Of a stretch of DNA of 64,000 bases, positions 18,143 through 27,659 are shown piece after piece (position 1 is the stretch's first letter; every line of letters begins with the position of its first letter). The notes under the pieces were generated by a model. That model had not been told where the DNA came from, ran no database searches, and saw only the letters and a list, made by a program, of their open reading frames with translations. This DNA is from Kiritimatiellota bacterium B12222 (GTDB lineage: Bacteria > Verrucomicrobiota > Kiritimatiellia > SS1-B-03-39 > UBA6053). The stretch covers positions 3,224,001-3,288,000 of the forward strand of contig CP120722.1 of the NCBI GenBank assembly GCA_029719485.1, read 5' to 3'. A program made the translations under genes and the position numbers.

Positions 18143-19123
18143 CTATACCGGAGGGAACTTCTCAATTTCGTCCCCTAAAGCTTCTTTTAATTCTCGGTGA
18201 CACAATTCGTAAAAAGAACAGCCCTGACAAATTTGGGGTTCATAACACATATCCCATTCCAATTTGGCATAAGGCTGGTTGGCAGATATGTCTTCATTTA
18301 CCAAATATTGGGTCATATCCTGAACCGATTCGTGGATTCGCATTTTCACGCCTTCGAGATCTTCTTCGCTCACTTGAAAACTGTGATGCTCGCCATGCTG
18401 CAGATAATCCAAACGCAACCTCACGTTGTCAGGAGAAATTCCATGCTTTTCTTGCGCCCACAAAGCGTACAAAGCCACCTGATCCACATGTTCTTTTTTC
18501 ACGCCCCCACTTTTCCAGTCAATAATATGCCAAACCCCATCTTTCACATACACATAATCAGGAATGGCATAGATTTTAATCCCTTCAAAAAAGAAATGCT
18601 CCGGGTCTCCTTTACCCACCACACCAATGGGAATTTCCATGTCAGGGGTCACGTCGGCCAGCACCGGCAAGACCTTCTCTTGAAAGTTTTTTAAGCACAG
18701 TTTGACCACATCGGCAATCTGCTGCATGATCTCCCGATCGCTCAACCCGCAGAATTGAGGATAATAATGCTCATGTAAACATCCCGCTTTGGCCACCCGA
18801 CGCCAAACACCATTTTTTGATTCATCCCAGGATTTGCGTAATTGAGGTTTAGCTATGGTATCAAAAGCCTCCTCCACCGACACCTGTTTCCCTTGTTGAT
18901 GCTGCCGATACATCCACATCACCGCATCTTCGGAGGCAATCCCATACATACAAAACCGGTTGGTCATCTTGTTCAAACGATACGCCGTTTTGCACTCCAC
19001 AGTCGCATCCCGCTCCCATCCACCCCACGCGCCATACTTGGACCAGTAGCGTTTTCGTCGACACATTACAAAATCTGAAGCGGCCGAATGAGACCAAGAG
19101 AAGGTATTGATTAATTTCGCCAT
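18143..19123 (-). CDS. PD-(D/E)XK nuclease with probable Fe-S cluster
   Basis: A 326-residue nuclease of the Cas4/AddB-like (PDDEXK_1) type. It begins FSWSHSAASDFVMCRRKRYW with the first conserved cysteine. The metal site is in AIPDYVYV and HIIDWKSGG (D, then D-x-K), and the C-terminus carries CQGCSFYELC, the C-x2-C-x5-C that completes a 4Fe-4S cluster in this group. The frame is open from 19147, but the ATG at 19123 starts the domain cleanly. No helicase (AddA/RecB) or CRISPR gene is nearby, so it looks like a solitary DNA-processing nuclease; the role is not clear. Confidence 0.85.
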   Translation of the reverse strand: MAKLINTFSWSHSAASDFVMCRRKRYWSKYGAWGGWERDATVECKTAYRLNKMTNRFCMYGIASEDAVMWMYRQHQQGKQVSVEEAFDTIAKPQLRKSWDESKNGVWRRVAKAGCLHEHYYPQFCGLSDREIMQQIADVVKLCLKNFQEKVLPVLADVTPDMEIPIGVVGKGDPEHFFFEGIKIYAIPDYVYVKDGVWHIIDWKSGGVKKEHVDQVALYALWAQEKHGISPDNVRLRLDYLQHGEHHSFQVSEEDLEGVKMRIHESVQDMTQYLVNEDISANQPYAKLEWDMCYEPQICQGCSFYELCHRELKEALGDEIEKFPPV

Positions 19124-19229
19124 GGGCCGTTCGCTAGCATTTACCAACCCTGCTGGCGAGAATCGGATGCATGAAAATGCCGATTTCTCCTTTCCCTGAG
19201 CCCTCCAGCCCGCTATATGCCGAGCACTT

Positions 19230-20243
19230 ATGCAACTCGAAGACCTGCACTCACTTACCTCTCAAGCCCTCACCGACATCGCAAACGCAGATTCTGCGGA
19301 TGCTTTGGAAAATGTTCGGGTACATTATCTTGGCCGTAAAGGGAAACTTCCCGAAATTATGGCCGGACTCAAAGACATCGCCCCCGAAGACCGCCCGGCC
19401 TTTGGTAAAGGTGCAAACGACTTTAAAGTACAAGTCAGTGAAGCCCTTCAATCCCGCAAAACCGAGCTGCTCAGTCACAGCAGTCCGGCTGATGCGATTG
19501 ACGTTACCCTCCCCGGCAATACCGGGTTTCGCGGGGGCATTCATCCCATCCGTCAAATCATGTTGCGTGTAATCGATATTTTCGACCGCATCGGCTTCAA
19601 TGTAGCCACCGGACCCGACGTCGAAAGCGTCTTTAATAATTTTGACGCCCTCAACACCCCTGCCGATCACCCTTCCCGTGATGAACAAGACACCTTCTAT
19701 TTAAGCGACGGCTCTCTCTTGCGCACCCAGACCAGTCCTATCCAGATTCGTCACATGTTGCAAAACCCACCGCCCGTTCGCATTATTGCGCCAGGCCGTG
19801 CGTACCGACGAGATACGCCCGATGCCACCCACAGCGCCAATTTCCACCAAGTGGAAGGCCTCTACGTGGCCGAAAACGTGTCTTTGGCCGATCTCAAAGG
19901 GGATCTTACTTATTTTGCCCACGAAATTATTGGTAAAAATACCAACGTGCGCTTTCGCCCTCACTTCTTCCCTTTCACCGAACCCAGTGTGGAAGTAGAT
20001 TTCACCTGCCACGTCTGTAAAGGAAAAGGCTGTCGCGTCTGTAAAAACTCCGGCTGGATCGAAATTCTCGGTGCCGGCATGGTAGACCCACGCGTGTTTG
20101 AACAAGTAGGCTATAACCCCGAAACCACCACTGGATATGCCTTTGGCATGGGTCTTGAGCGTATCGCCATGATCATGCTTGAGATTGATGATATCCGTCG
20201 ACTTTACGAAAATGATGCGCGTTTTCTGCGCCAATTCGCTTAA
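19230..20243 (+). CDS. pheS: Phenylalanyl-tRNA synthetase alpha subunit
   Basis: Catalytic subunit of the alpha2-beta2 enzyme that charges tRNA-Phe. The 337 residues match the family. It has the N-terminal coiled-coil (1-85, with RVHYLGRKGKL), then the class II core: motif 1 near HPIRQIMLRVIDIF, motif 2 APGRAYRRDTPDATHSANFHQVEG, and motif 3 GFGMGLER-like YAFGMGLERIAMI. The usual cysteine-bearing insert (CHVCKGKGCRVC) is present before the GWIEILGAGMVDP signature. pheT follows 12 bp downstream. Confidence 0.97.
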   Translation: MQLEDLHSLTSQALTDIANADSADALENVRVHYLGRKGKLPEIMAGLKDIAPEDRPAFGKGANDFKVQVSEALQSRKTELLSHSSPADAIDVTLPGNTGFRGGIHPIRQIMLRVIDIFDRIGFNVATGPDVESVFNNFDALNTPADHPSRDEQDTFYLSDGSLLRTQTSPIQIRHMLQNPPPVRIIAPGRAYRRDTPDATHSANFHQVEGLYVAENVSLADLKGDLTYFAHEIIGKNTNVRFRPHFFPFTEPSVEVDFTCHVCKGKGCRVCKNSGWIEILGAGMVDPRVFEQVGYNPETTTGYAFGMGLERIAMIMLEIDDIRRLYENDARFLRQFA

Positions 20244-20255
20244 GAGGAAAAAAAC

Positions 20256-22661
20256 ATGTTAGTACCCCTTAGCTGGCTTCAAGACTATATCGACCTCCCC
20301 GAATCTATCGAAGAACTTCGGGATCTCCTCACCTATTCCGGATTGGAAGTCGAAGGCCTCGAAAGCCACGGTTCCGAATTTGAAGGATTGGTTGTCGCCG
20401 AAATTACCGCGATCGATCCTCACCCCAATGCCGATAAACTCACCCTCTGCACCATTCAATACGGTGAAAGCGACCCCATGCAAGTGGTTTGTGGAGCCCC
20501 CAATGTAAAAGTGGGCCTCAAAACCATTTATGCCCCGGTAGGGTCGACCCTCCCCACAGGCCTTAAATTGAAAAAAGCTAAAATCCGTGGCATCGTTAGC
20601 CTCGGTATGCTCTGCGCAGAAGACGAGTTAGGTCTCTCTGGTGACCATAAAGGCATCATGGAACTCTCTGCCGACCTCGCCCCCGGTACTCCCGCCGTGG
20701 ACGTGTTGGGCGGGCCCGAAATCGTATTTGATTTAGAAGTCACCCCCAACCGCCCTGACTGCCTGAGCATCATCGGCGTCGCCCGCGAACTCGCCGCCCT
20801 CACCGGACGCGCCATTCGGCTTCCCGAAACACCCTTGCCGGAGAGCACACCCAACGGCCCCTCGATGAATGTCGCGATTAGCGACGCAGAAAGTTGCCCA
20901 CGTTATACCGCCCAACTCCTTAGCGGTGCAAAAGTAGGTCCCAGTCCCGATTGGATGCAACAACGTCTGCGCCTTTGCGGTCTGCGCCCCATCAATAACT
21001 TGGTCGATATCACCAACTACGTTTTACTCGAAACGGGTCAACCGTTACATGCCTTCGATCGCGACCTTTTGGACGGCGACACCATCTTCGTCCGCCCCGC
21101 CACCCCCGGCGAAAAAATGCAGACCCTCGACGACAATGAGCAGGAGCTACAAACAGGCGATTTAGTCATTGCCGATGCAAAACAAGCCGTCGCCCTCGCC
21201 GGTATCATGGGAGGAGCCCATAGCGAAATCCGTGAACAAACCGAAAATGTTTTATTGGAAACCGCAGCCTTTTCTTCCAGCCAAGTACGGGGAACCGCCA
21301 AACGCTTAAACCTCCATACCGATTCCTCCTACCGCTTCGCCCGTGGATGCGATATGTACGGATGCGAATGGGTTAGCCGTCGGGCAAGCTCTTTAATCTG
21401 CCAACTCTCAGGTGCCATCCCTGCGAGCCCACTTAAAGATGAGTGGCCAGGTCAATGCGACCTACGCACCCTCCCCTGCGAATGGCAAAAAATCTGCAAC
21501 CTGATTGGAATTGAAATTCCCATCGAGACCATGCGTGGATATTTCGAGCGCTTAGACTTACAAGTTCTCGATGCCGATGAACAGGGTTGCAAATTGGTGA
21601 TCCCCGGATTCCGATCCGACCTTACACGTCCCGTAGATTTGGTCGAAGAAATCGCTCGTTTAAACGGCTTGGATAAAATCCCCGTGCATCCTCCACGCGC
21701 TCGAATTGTCCCCCATACCTATGATTTCCCTACCCGCTTTTTCATGCGCACCTGGTTGCACCTGTCAAACCGTGGTTTTTTGGAGTGCTTAAATTACAGT
21801 CTAAGTTCATCCGAGGTCCTCGATGTGCTGGATGCAAATAATAAAGCCCTGCAAGTCGTTCTCCCCAATCCTATCAGTCAGGATCAATCGGTGTTACGCA
21901 CCTCCTTGATTCCGCAGATGATTGAAACTTTGGCCTTCAACAAAGCACATCAAACCGATGAAGTGGCCATGTTTGAAGCCGGAAAAACCTTCTTGCAACG
22001 TGAAACAGGGGTTGAAGAACACGAACGCATTTGTCTCGGCGCCATGGGCCCATGGAAACGTCCCGGATTGGACAAACAACGTCCCATTTCAGACCGTGAA
22101 GCTTATGCCGACCTCAAAGGTGAAGTGGAAAACCTGCTATGTAAACTTCGTTGCGAAGAACTCATTCAATTTGTAGTCGGAGAAGATCCTACATTTGAAC
22201 CAGGACAGGCCGCGCTCTTAAAGCTAGGCGATGAAATCGTGGGACGAATCGGCCTCCTCTCCAAAACCCTCAAAATCAAATACAAGCTCACCGGACCTGT
22301 GGCTTTGGCTGAACTTAATCTTGATGCCTTGATCCCCGCCCAAAAACTACCGCCCACCATGGACCCGGTTCCCACCTTCCCTTCCATCACCCGGGATGTG
22401 GCCTTGATTTTAGACAGCCACGTCACCCACCAACAAGTGATGGATGTGGTGAATCAAAAACGGGCTAAAGATCTGATTCAGGTCACCCTGTTTGATTTAT
22501 TTGAAAGCGATAAATTGGGCCAAAACAAGAAAAGCATGGCTTACAGATTCACCTATCAAAACGCCAAGAAAACCCTGACCGATAAAGCCGTCGAAAAAAT
22601 GCATGGCCAAATCGAACAGCGTTTACTTTCCGACTTAAGTGCTCAAATTGTAGGACGCTAA
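20256..22661 (+). CDS. pheT: Phenylalanyl-tRNA synthetase beta subunit
   Basis: Structural and editing subunit of phenylalanyl-tRNA synthetase. The 801 residues match the bacterial length. Domains in order: N-terminal LVPLSWLQDYIDL, tRNA-binding EMAP-like OB-fold (about 40-150, PHPNADKLTLCTI), B3/4 editing domain (about 210-390, DITNYVLLETGQPLHAFD), B5 DNA-binding-like domain (about 400-475), the inactive synthetase-like core, and a C-terminal anticodon-binding fold (PTFPSITRDVALIL onward). A ribosome site AAGAGGAAA precedes the ATG. A strong terminator follows, so pheS-pheT form a closed two-gene operon. No pheM leader was seen. Confidence 0.97.
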   Translation: MLVPLSWLQDYIDLPESIEELRDLLTYSGLEVEGLESHGSEFEGLVVAEITAIDPHPNADKLTLCTIQYGESDPMQVVCGAPNVKVGLKTIYAPVGSTLPTGLKLKKAKIRGIVSLGMLCAEDELGLSGDHKGIMELSADLAPGTPAVDVLGGPEIVFDLEVTPNRPDCLSIIGVARELAALTGRAIRLPETPLPESTPNGPSMNVAISDAESCPRYTAQLLSGAKVGPSPDWMQQRLRLCGLRPINNLVDITNYVLLETGQPLHAFDRDLLDGDTIFVRPATPGEKMQTLDDNEQELQTGDLVIADAKQAVALAGIMGGAHSEIREQTENVLLETAAFSSSQVRGTAKRLNLHTDSSYRFARGCDMYGCEWVSRRASSLICQLSGAIPASPLKDEWPGQCDLRTLPCEWQKICNLIGIEIPIETMRGYFERLDLQVLDADEQGCKLVIPGFRSDLTRPVDLVEEIARLNGLDKIPVHPPRARIVPHTYDFPTRFFMRTWLHLSNRGFLECLNYSLSSSEVLDVLDANNKALQVVLPNPISQDQSVLRTSLIPQMIETLAFNKAHQTDEVAMFEAGKTFLQRETGVEEHERICLGAMGPWKRPGLDKQRPISDREAYADLKGEVENLLCKLRCEELIQFVVGEDPTFEPGQAALLKLGDEIVGRIGLLSKTLKIKYKLTGPVALAELNLDALIPAQKLPPTMDPVPTFPSITRDVALILDSHVTHQQVMDVVNQKRAKDLIQVTLFDLFESDKLGQNKKSMAYRFTYQNAKKTLTDKAVEKMHGQIEQRLLSDLSAQIVGR

Positions 22662-22699
22662 CACAGCGCCATAACAATTACGCGGTTCAAAACCACCTC

Positions 22700-22730
22700 A
22701 AAGGGTGCACATTTCATGTGCACCCTTTTT
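22700..22730 (+). terminator. Rho-independent terminator of pheS-pheT
   Basis: A 12-bp perfect stem (22700-22711 with 22717-22728), 5-nt loop, and a T-rich tail running to about 22736. It lies 39 bp after the pheT stop and is one of the strongest terminators in the window. Confidence 0.93.
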
Positions 22731-22761
22731 CTTTTTATTCCGGCACAGGATATTTTATTAT

Positions 22762-24351
22762 TCAAAATGTGTAACCCACCGAGAAACTAAATAACGCTTC
22801 CCCTTTTTGATTCTCTAAATCACCTTCCATGACTCTTATGGGAAACGCCAAATCAAAGCGGATGGGGAAATTCTCGGCTCGGACCAACAATCCGATGCCC
22901 CAATCTGACACCAAGGTATTTCCACCTAAATCCCAAGCGTCTTCACTCACATTCCCTAGCTCATAATAAAGGGATGTATCCAAAAAACGGGAAACCGGTA
23001 TCATATATTCCACCGCACTCCACCACGAGCTCAAACCACCCATGGGCACGCCAGTATCGGTCAGCGGAGAAACAGAATGGTAGGCAAATCCCCGCAAAGT
23101 TTCCACCCCGCCTAACCATTCGCGTAAAGGAAGAGGAACAAGCTCCGTATCGCCCTGAGGATCTACCATTTGAACGCCTCCCTTGAGCACAATCACATGC
23201 TCGTGAAAAGGATTCATGTACAGCGTCCCTTTGCCTTCGTATTGAATGACCTCCGTATCTCCCCCCAAAAGCGAAGTCCCCCACCCTATTTTATTCATGA
23301 GGTTCACGCCCTGAGTGGGACGAAAATTTCGATTTCGTTTTTCAAACTGCCATATGCCGTATAGTGCATGTAAATTCACCTCCGATTCATCAATAAATAA
23401 CGGTATGTCCTGCCCCCCATCATCATAGTCATAGGTGGTATATTGCGTGAGCCCTCCCCCGACAGCTACCACTTGATGGCGTCCCAAGGGATGATTCAAA
23501 AAGAGCTGCACACCCCAATCTTTTTGGGAATAATATTCACTCAAATACTGATTATCTTCGTAGTAAATATCTGTTACCAGCCCCCATAAACTGTATCCCA
23601 AACGGGGATTCCGTAATCGTCCTTCAACCAAGAGAAGCTCCGATCCGATATTGGCCGTGAACGAGGGTTGTAAGGCATCGCCACGCCACGGAGGAGAGAA
23701 GGAGAAATTCTGTTCCTGTATGCTAAAAAGAAATACCGCCCCTTGCTCACTTGCATACGAAACCCCACTTTCAATTCGACCCGTACGGCGTTCTTCCACT
23801 TGCAATTCCAGATCATAAACCCCCGGTGAGGTCGTGGGATGAGGGACCAATAACACACTCGAAAAGAGCTCTGTAGTTAAGATCTGAGTTTGAATAGCCT
23901 GTAAGGTTTCGGTGTTGAAAGGTTCACCTTTCACTAAAGGAACTTCGCGAAGAAGAATATGGGGATGCGTCAACGTATTTCCGCTAAGCTGAAGTTCATG
24001 AAACCGACGTATTTCCTGTAGACCAGGGTCAGAGGTGAAAATTAAAATCAGCCCTTCACCTTTCTCATCCCCCACAGCCTGCCACTTCACTGTCGCCTGC
24101 GGGAATCCTTGCGCGATCCAGCGCGATACCATTTCATGGGCAAGGACTTGAATTTGCTCAGGATCAATAGGGTGCCCCACCAAATCATTCCCTCTGGGAT
24201 TCACAACCAACATCCCAGAGGGCAAGCCCCCCACATAATCCACCCGAGAAATTTCCGGCGCTTGACCACGGACCGCAGGACAACTCAGCAAAAGGATAAA
24301 GAAGTAGGCAATGACTGATTTCAGGTTAAAATTCAAAACCAACCGTCGCAC
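22762..24351 (-). CDS. BamA/TamA-family (Omp85-type) outer membrane protein
   Basis: A 529-residue outer membrane barrel protein with an N-terminal signal peptide (about 1-29, cleaved near VRGQA). The periplasmic part (about 30-190) looks like POTRA modules (ELQLSGNTLTHPHILLREVPL, VYDLELQVEERRTGR). The C-terminal barrel (about 195-529) has alternating beta strands, EWLGGVETLRGF (the conserved L6-type RGF) and ends SFSVGYTF, the aromatic C-terminal OMP signal. The start codon lies 26 bp inside the preceding trimeric autotransporter gene, so the two are coupled. The simplest reading is a dedicated insertion or secretion factor for that adhesin. Confidence 0.85.
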   Translation of the reverse strand: MRRLVLNFNLKSVIAYFFILLLSCPAVRGQAPEISRVDYVGGLPSGMLVVNPRGNDLVGHPIDPEQIQVLAHEMVSRWIAQGFPQATVKWQAVGDEKGEGLILIFTSDPGLQEIRRFHELQLSGNTLTHPHILLREVPLVKGEPFNTETLQAIQTQILTTELFSSVLLVPHPTTSPGVYDLELQVEERRTGRIESGVSYASEQGAVFLFSIQEQNFSFSPPWRGDALQPSFTANIGSELLLVEGRLRNPRLGYSLWGLVTDIYYEDNQYLSEYYSQKDWGVQLFLNHPLGRHQVVAVGGGLTQYTTYDYDDGGQDIPLFIDESEVNLHALYGIWQFEKRNRNFRPTQGVNLMNKIGWGTSLLGGDTEVIQYEGKGTLYMNPFHEHVIVLKGGVQMVDPQGDTELVPLPLREWLGGVETLRGFAYHSVSPLTDTGVPMGGLSSWWSAVEYMIPVSRFLDTSLYYELGNVSEDAWDLGGNTLVSDWGIGLLVRAENFPIRFDLAFPIRVMEGDLENQKGEALFSFSVGYTF

Positions 24352-26362
24352 GGGTTAACACCGTATTTTCAGTTGTCGCGGACACCCCTGCATTAAGAAA
24401 CACACGACTATCCGCAAGTTTTTCTCCACCGACCTGATGAGCAAGGTTCAGACCCACAGCACTTTCACCTTCGTAATACGCCACCCCTGCCACCAATGTG
24501 GTTTTCCCAGGTCCCGAAGGCTCTTGAGATTCCAAAGTCGCCGCCGCGGCAATACCACTGTAAGATTTCTTCTCAAGATCACTCACCCGGTTATCCAATT
24601 CTGACACGCGGTTATCTACCGCAGAGACCCTCGCATTCACTTGCTGGATGGCCGTGGTATTTTGGGAAATCTTTCCAGCATGCTCATTTAAGGTTTGCGT
24701 ATTTTTTTGGATATTCACAGTGTTTTGATTCACATCTTCTAAAACACCTCCCAACTGACTTACATTTACCGCATCCGTGCCATTTACACCGGGGGCGACA
24801 TTTGTGATGCGTCGTTCAGCCCCCAGAGCTCCGACACTCACCGTATTCGCTTCAGTAGCCACACTATTCGCCCCTAATGCAACCGCATTGTCTCCACTCG
24901 CAACCGCAAAGTCGCCCAAGGCGGTCGTCGTGCTGCCCGTGGCCTGAGCACCAACGCCAACCGCAACCGAAGACAGCGCCACCGCACCATCACCAATGGC
25001 CACAGAACCTGCAGAATTCGCAAGAGTATTGCGTCCAATCGCAATAGACCCTAGACCCAAACTTTGGGCACTGGATCCCGCAGCAAAACTGTCCTCACCC
25101 ACCGCTTGATTCGCATAACCTAAGGCCACAGCCCGATCACCACTGACCACATTCGAGGTGCCCAAAGCGGTCGAAAAATCGTTGAGAGCCTGATTGGCCA
25201 ACCCGATGGCGATCGATCCATCTCCACCGGCATTATTTTGATTCCCCAGCGATGAACTTGAGTCCCCGCTAGAAAGGTTATTCGCCCCCAAGGCGGTCGC
25301 GAGCGATCCAGAAGTTTCATTATTTTTACCCACTGCAGTACTCCCAGAACCCGAAGAAAGATTGCTATGACCAAAAGCATTGGAGTCTTGAGCACTCGCA
25401 AGGTTTGCATAACCAAAAGCACTTGCGTTCCCCCCTGCTGAAGTATTGCCACTTCCGACCGCAGATGATTGTTCCCCTTGGGCTGCATTCGCATTTCCGA
25501 ATGCACTCGCCTCAATACCAGATACAGTATTGCTGTTCCCAACCCCCACACCTTGATGAGCACTAACTGTATTTGAATTTCCAAAGGCCTGAGACTGAAT
25601 ACCCTCTGAGAAATTATATGTACCAAAGGCATTACCATTCGCCATCATCGTAGTATTGTTATTCCCAAACGCATTGGCGGTCGGACCACTGGTATGATTA
25701 GATTTACCTACAGCATGGGCATGATCACCAGATACCGTATTCTCAGATCCAAAGGCTGAGGCATTCACTCCATTGACACTATTTCCAAGACCAAATGCAC
25801 TGGTACCATCAGCCTGTAAAATATTGCTCCGTCCAAATGCTGAGGCATTGATACTTTCTGTGATCTGATTTTCGGAACCCACCGCTGTCGCGTGCGACGA
25901 ATTGATCGTCACTTCATTCAATTGACCTACCGCCGTTGCACCTTCGCCTACGCTGATGTTATCAAAACCAACTGCGGTAGTCTGAAGACCCACGGTCCGA
26001 TTCTCAACCCCGACGGCAGTCGATTGAATGCCTTCGGCTTCATTCCGATAACCAAAGGCTTGAGATTCAACGTCTACAGAAAGATTGGTGCTCCCTACAG
26101 CAGAACCATGTGAACCTTGAACAAGGTTCCCTTCACCAACAGCTGTTGAACCCAGCCCCTGCGCCTGAGCTTGAATCCCCACGGCAGTGCCAGCATCCCC
26201 AGAGGCGGTGGTATTCGCACCAATCGCAGTGGCATCATCCCCGGAGGCGTCGGCCCCCACACCCAAATTCGTTTGTTGCCCATGAGAAATCAACGGAACC
26301 CCTCCTAAAACAAGGGTTGTGGTAAAAAGCAGAAGTCGCGTTTGTAGATATGAGCAGTTCAT
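24326..26362 (-). CDS. YadA-type trimeric autotransporter adhesin
   Basis: A 678-residue type Vc secretion protein. After a signal peptide (about 1-28) come roughly thirty-five head repeats of about 14 residues (AxAFGxxNxxSG and AVGxxNxxxG patterns, about 35-490), the collagen-binding-type beta-roll. The neck reads ITNVAPGVNGTDAVNVSQL, then a short coiled-coil stalk (about 525-590, many Asn and Val heptads) and a C-terminal YadA anchor ending ATVGFEF. The anchor forms a 12-stranded trimer pore. An Omp85-type gene overlaps its 3' end by 26 bp and a LuxR-type regulator is divergent. It probably mediates attachment to surfaces or cells; the ligand is unknown. Confidence 0.94.
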   Translation of the reverse strand: MNCSYLQTRLLLFTTTLVLGGVPLISHGQQTNLGVGADASGDDATAIGANTTASGDAGTAVGIQAQAQGLGSTAVGEGNLVQGSHGSAVGSTNLSVDVESQAFGYRNEAEGIQSTAVGVENRTVGLQTTAVGFDNISVGEGATAVGQLNEVTINSSHATAVGSENQITESINASAFGRSNILQADGTSAFGLGNSVNGVNASAFGSENTVSGDHAHAVGKSNHTSGPTANAFGNNNTTMMANGNAFGTYNFSEGIQSQAFGNSNTVSAHQGVGVGNSNTVSGIEASAFGNANAAQGEQSSAVGSGNTSAGGNASAFGYANLASAQDSNAFGHSNLSSGSGSTAVGKNNETSGSLATALGANNLSSGDSSSSLGNQNNAGGDGSIAIGLANQALNDFSTALGTSNVVSGDRAVALGYANQAVGEDSFAAGSSAQSLGLGSIAIGRNTLANSAGSVAIGDGAVALSSVAVGVGAQATGSTTTALGDFAVASGDNAVALGANSVATEANTVSVGALGAERRITNVAPGVNGTDAVNVSQLGGVLEDVNQNTVNIQKNTQTLNEHAGKISQNTTAIQQVNARVSAVDNRVSELDNRVSDLEKKSYSGIAAAATLESQEPSGPGKTTLVAGVAYYEGESAVGLNLAHQVGGEKLADSRVFLNAGVSATTENTVLTRATVGFEF
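24880..26290 (-). repeat. Degenerate 42-bp coding repeats of the adhesin head
   Basis: About thirty-five in-frame repeats, mostly near 42 bp, encode the YadA head. They diverge at the third codon position and in the variable residues, so they are old repeats kept by protein structure. They could still recombine to change head length. The boundaries are approximate. Confidence 0.8.
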
Positions 26363-26486
26363 TTTTCCCTTTTAATTTTATACTTATGTTCAGAGACAAT
26401 ACATTTGACCTATCTAAGCCCCCCATTACTATAGATAAACCCTCGAACTCTTACGCGCTATCCCCCATCTGGGGGATAAAGTAACC

Positions 26487-27512
26487 ATGCCCATAACGCC
26501 ACATACCCTTTTGCCCTTTTTACATCGGCTGTACACCTTGCAGTCGGTTAACTCATTGGTTGAAGTTATTTGCACAGGTCTTACCGACTTCATCGGGGGA
26601 GAAAATGTCATGATGGGTGTTCATGATGGCCCCACCCGATCTATTTCATCCGCAAGTATGACCCGCCCATTTACCCGCATGAATGAATTAGTTCACGCCA
26701 CCGAATGTGGCATCATGGCCCAGTGTCCATTTTGGGACCATGTTTTCAAAAAGAAAACACCCGTGCTCACCTTGTCTGAAATTCTCACGGCACATCAATG
26801 GAATTCCCACCCCATTTACACAGAAGTATTAAGAGAAGATGGCATCAGGGACCAAATCAACCTTGTTGTTGAAGGGAATTACAACAGGTTTACCACCATT
26901 AATCTGCTTCGAAGTAGTCGAGAATTTTCAGACAAAGAAATTCAACTCTTTACTCAATTACACCCTCACTTTTCTCAAGCCTATGCCAACGCAAAAATGG
27001 CGGAGTCCTCTGGACTTGCCCTAGCCTCATCCGAGGGAAATTGGTCCATACCTGTAAGCTATGAAGGAAACTTGATGCTCAAAGATGATCAAGTGGCCAA
27101 ACAACTTCACTGTCGATTTAAGACGGCTCACTATTTGCCTGAAGAAGTTTTGAATTGGATAAAAATATCCTGCACCCATTTTAATTGTGGGTTGCTCGAA
27201 ACAACCTTACGTCCTTTCAAACTGAAACAAAACCAACAAGAATGGCAATTCACTTTACATCGGCAATGGCATTCCGACAGCTACCAGCTTTGCATTTGCC
27301 CTCTTCAACATCTTCCAAACAAAAAATTAAGCCCGCGGGAAATGGAAGTAATGGAATGGGTTTCCCAAGGCAAAAGTAATAGTGAAATTTCACTGATTCT
27401 ACACATCAGCACTGAAACCGTAAAAACCCATCTGAAACGAATTTATCAAAAACTAAATGTGGAGAATCGAATGTCGGCTTCACGAAGTTGGCAACAACGA
27501 TCCTCATCGTAA
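26487..27512 (+). CDS. LuxR-type transcription regulator
   Basis: A 341-residue regulator. The last 65 residues are a LuxR/FixJ helix-turn-helix (KLSPREMEVMEWVSQGKSNSEISLIL, then STETVKTHLKRIYQKLNV). The first 250 or so residues look like a sensor domain of GAF or autoinducer-binding type; there is no receiver-domain aspartate, so it is not a typical response regulator. It is transcribed away from the yadA-Omp85 pair with only 124 bp between start codons, so a shared control region is likely and it is the best candidate regulator of the adhesin. It has no transmembrane segment. Its ligand is unknown. Confidence 0.87.
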   Translation: MPITPHTLLPFLHRLYTLQSVNSLVEVICTGLTDFIGGENVMMGVHDGPTRSISSASMTRPFTRMNELVHATECGIMAQCPFWDHVFKKKTPVLTLSEILTAHQWNSHPIYTEVLREDGIRDQINLVVEGNYNRFTTINLLRSSREFSDKEIQLFTQLHPHFSQAYANAKMAESSGLALASSEGNWSIPVSYEGNLMLKDDQVAKQLHCRFKTAHYLPEEVLNWIKISCTHFNCGLLETTLRPFKLKQNQQEWQFTLHRQWHSDSYQLCICPLQHLPNKKLSPREMEVMEWVSQGKSNSEISLILHISTETVKTHLKRIYQKLNVENRMSASRSWQQRSSS

Positions 27513-27597
27513 CGACATGACAACCTAAGGCGGCTTTGGTAGAGCACAGCCCCTCAAAAACCAGCCAGATCAAGCGACCTACGGAACATGCCCCCAT

Positions 27598-27635
27598 AAA
27601 AAAAGAGTTCGTTTTCATTAACTGAAAACGAACTC
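27598..27635 (-). terminator. Rho-independent terminator of the esterase gene
   Basis: A 13-bp perfect stem (27605-27617 with 27623-27635) with a 5-nt loop. The preceding A-run on the plus strand (27598-27604) is the U-tract for minus-strand transcription. It lies 25 bp past the esterase stop. Confidence 0.92.
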
Positions 27636-27659
27636 CATGTATTTACTCTCAGCGTAGGA

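Noticed and set aside
18143..19123. Cas4 of a CRISPR system
   Set aside because: No other cas gene or array in the window, and the protein is longer than typical Cas4.
24880..26290. Regular repeats as a CRISPR or satellite array
   Set aside because: They are in-frame, vary in synonymous positions and encode the adhesin head.
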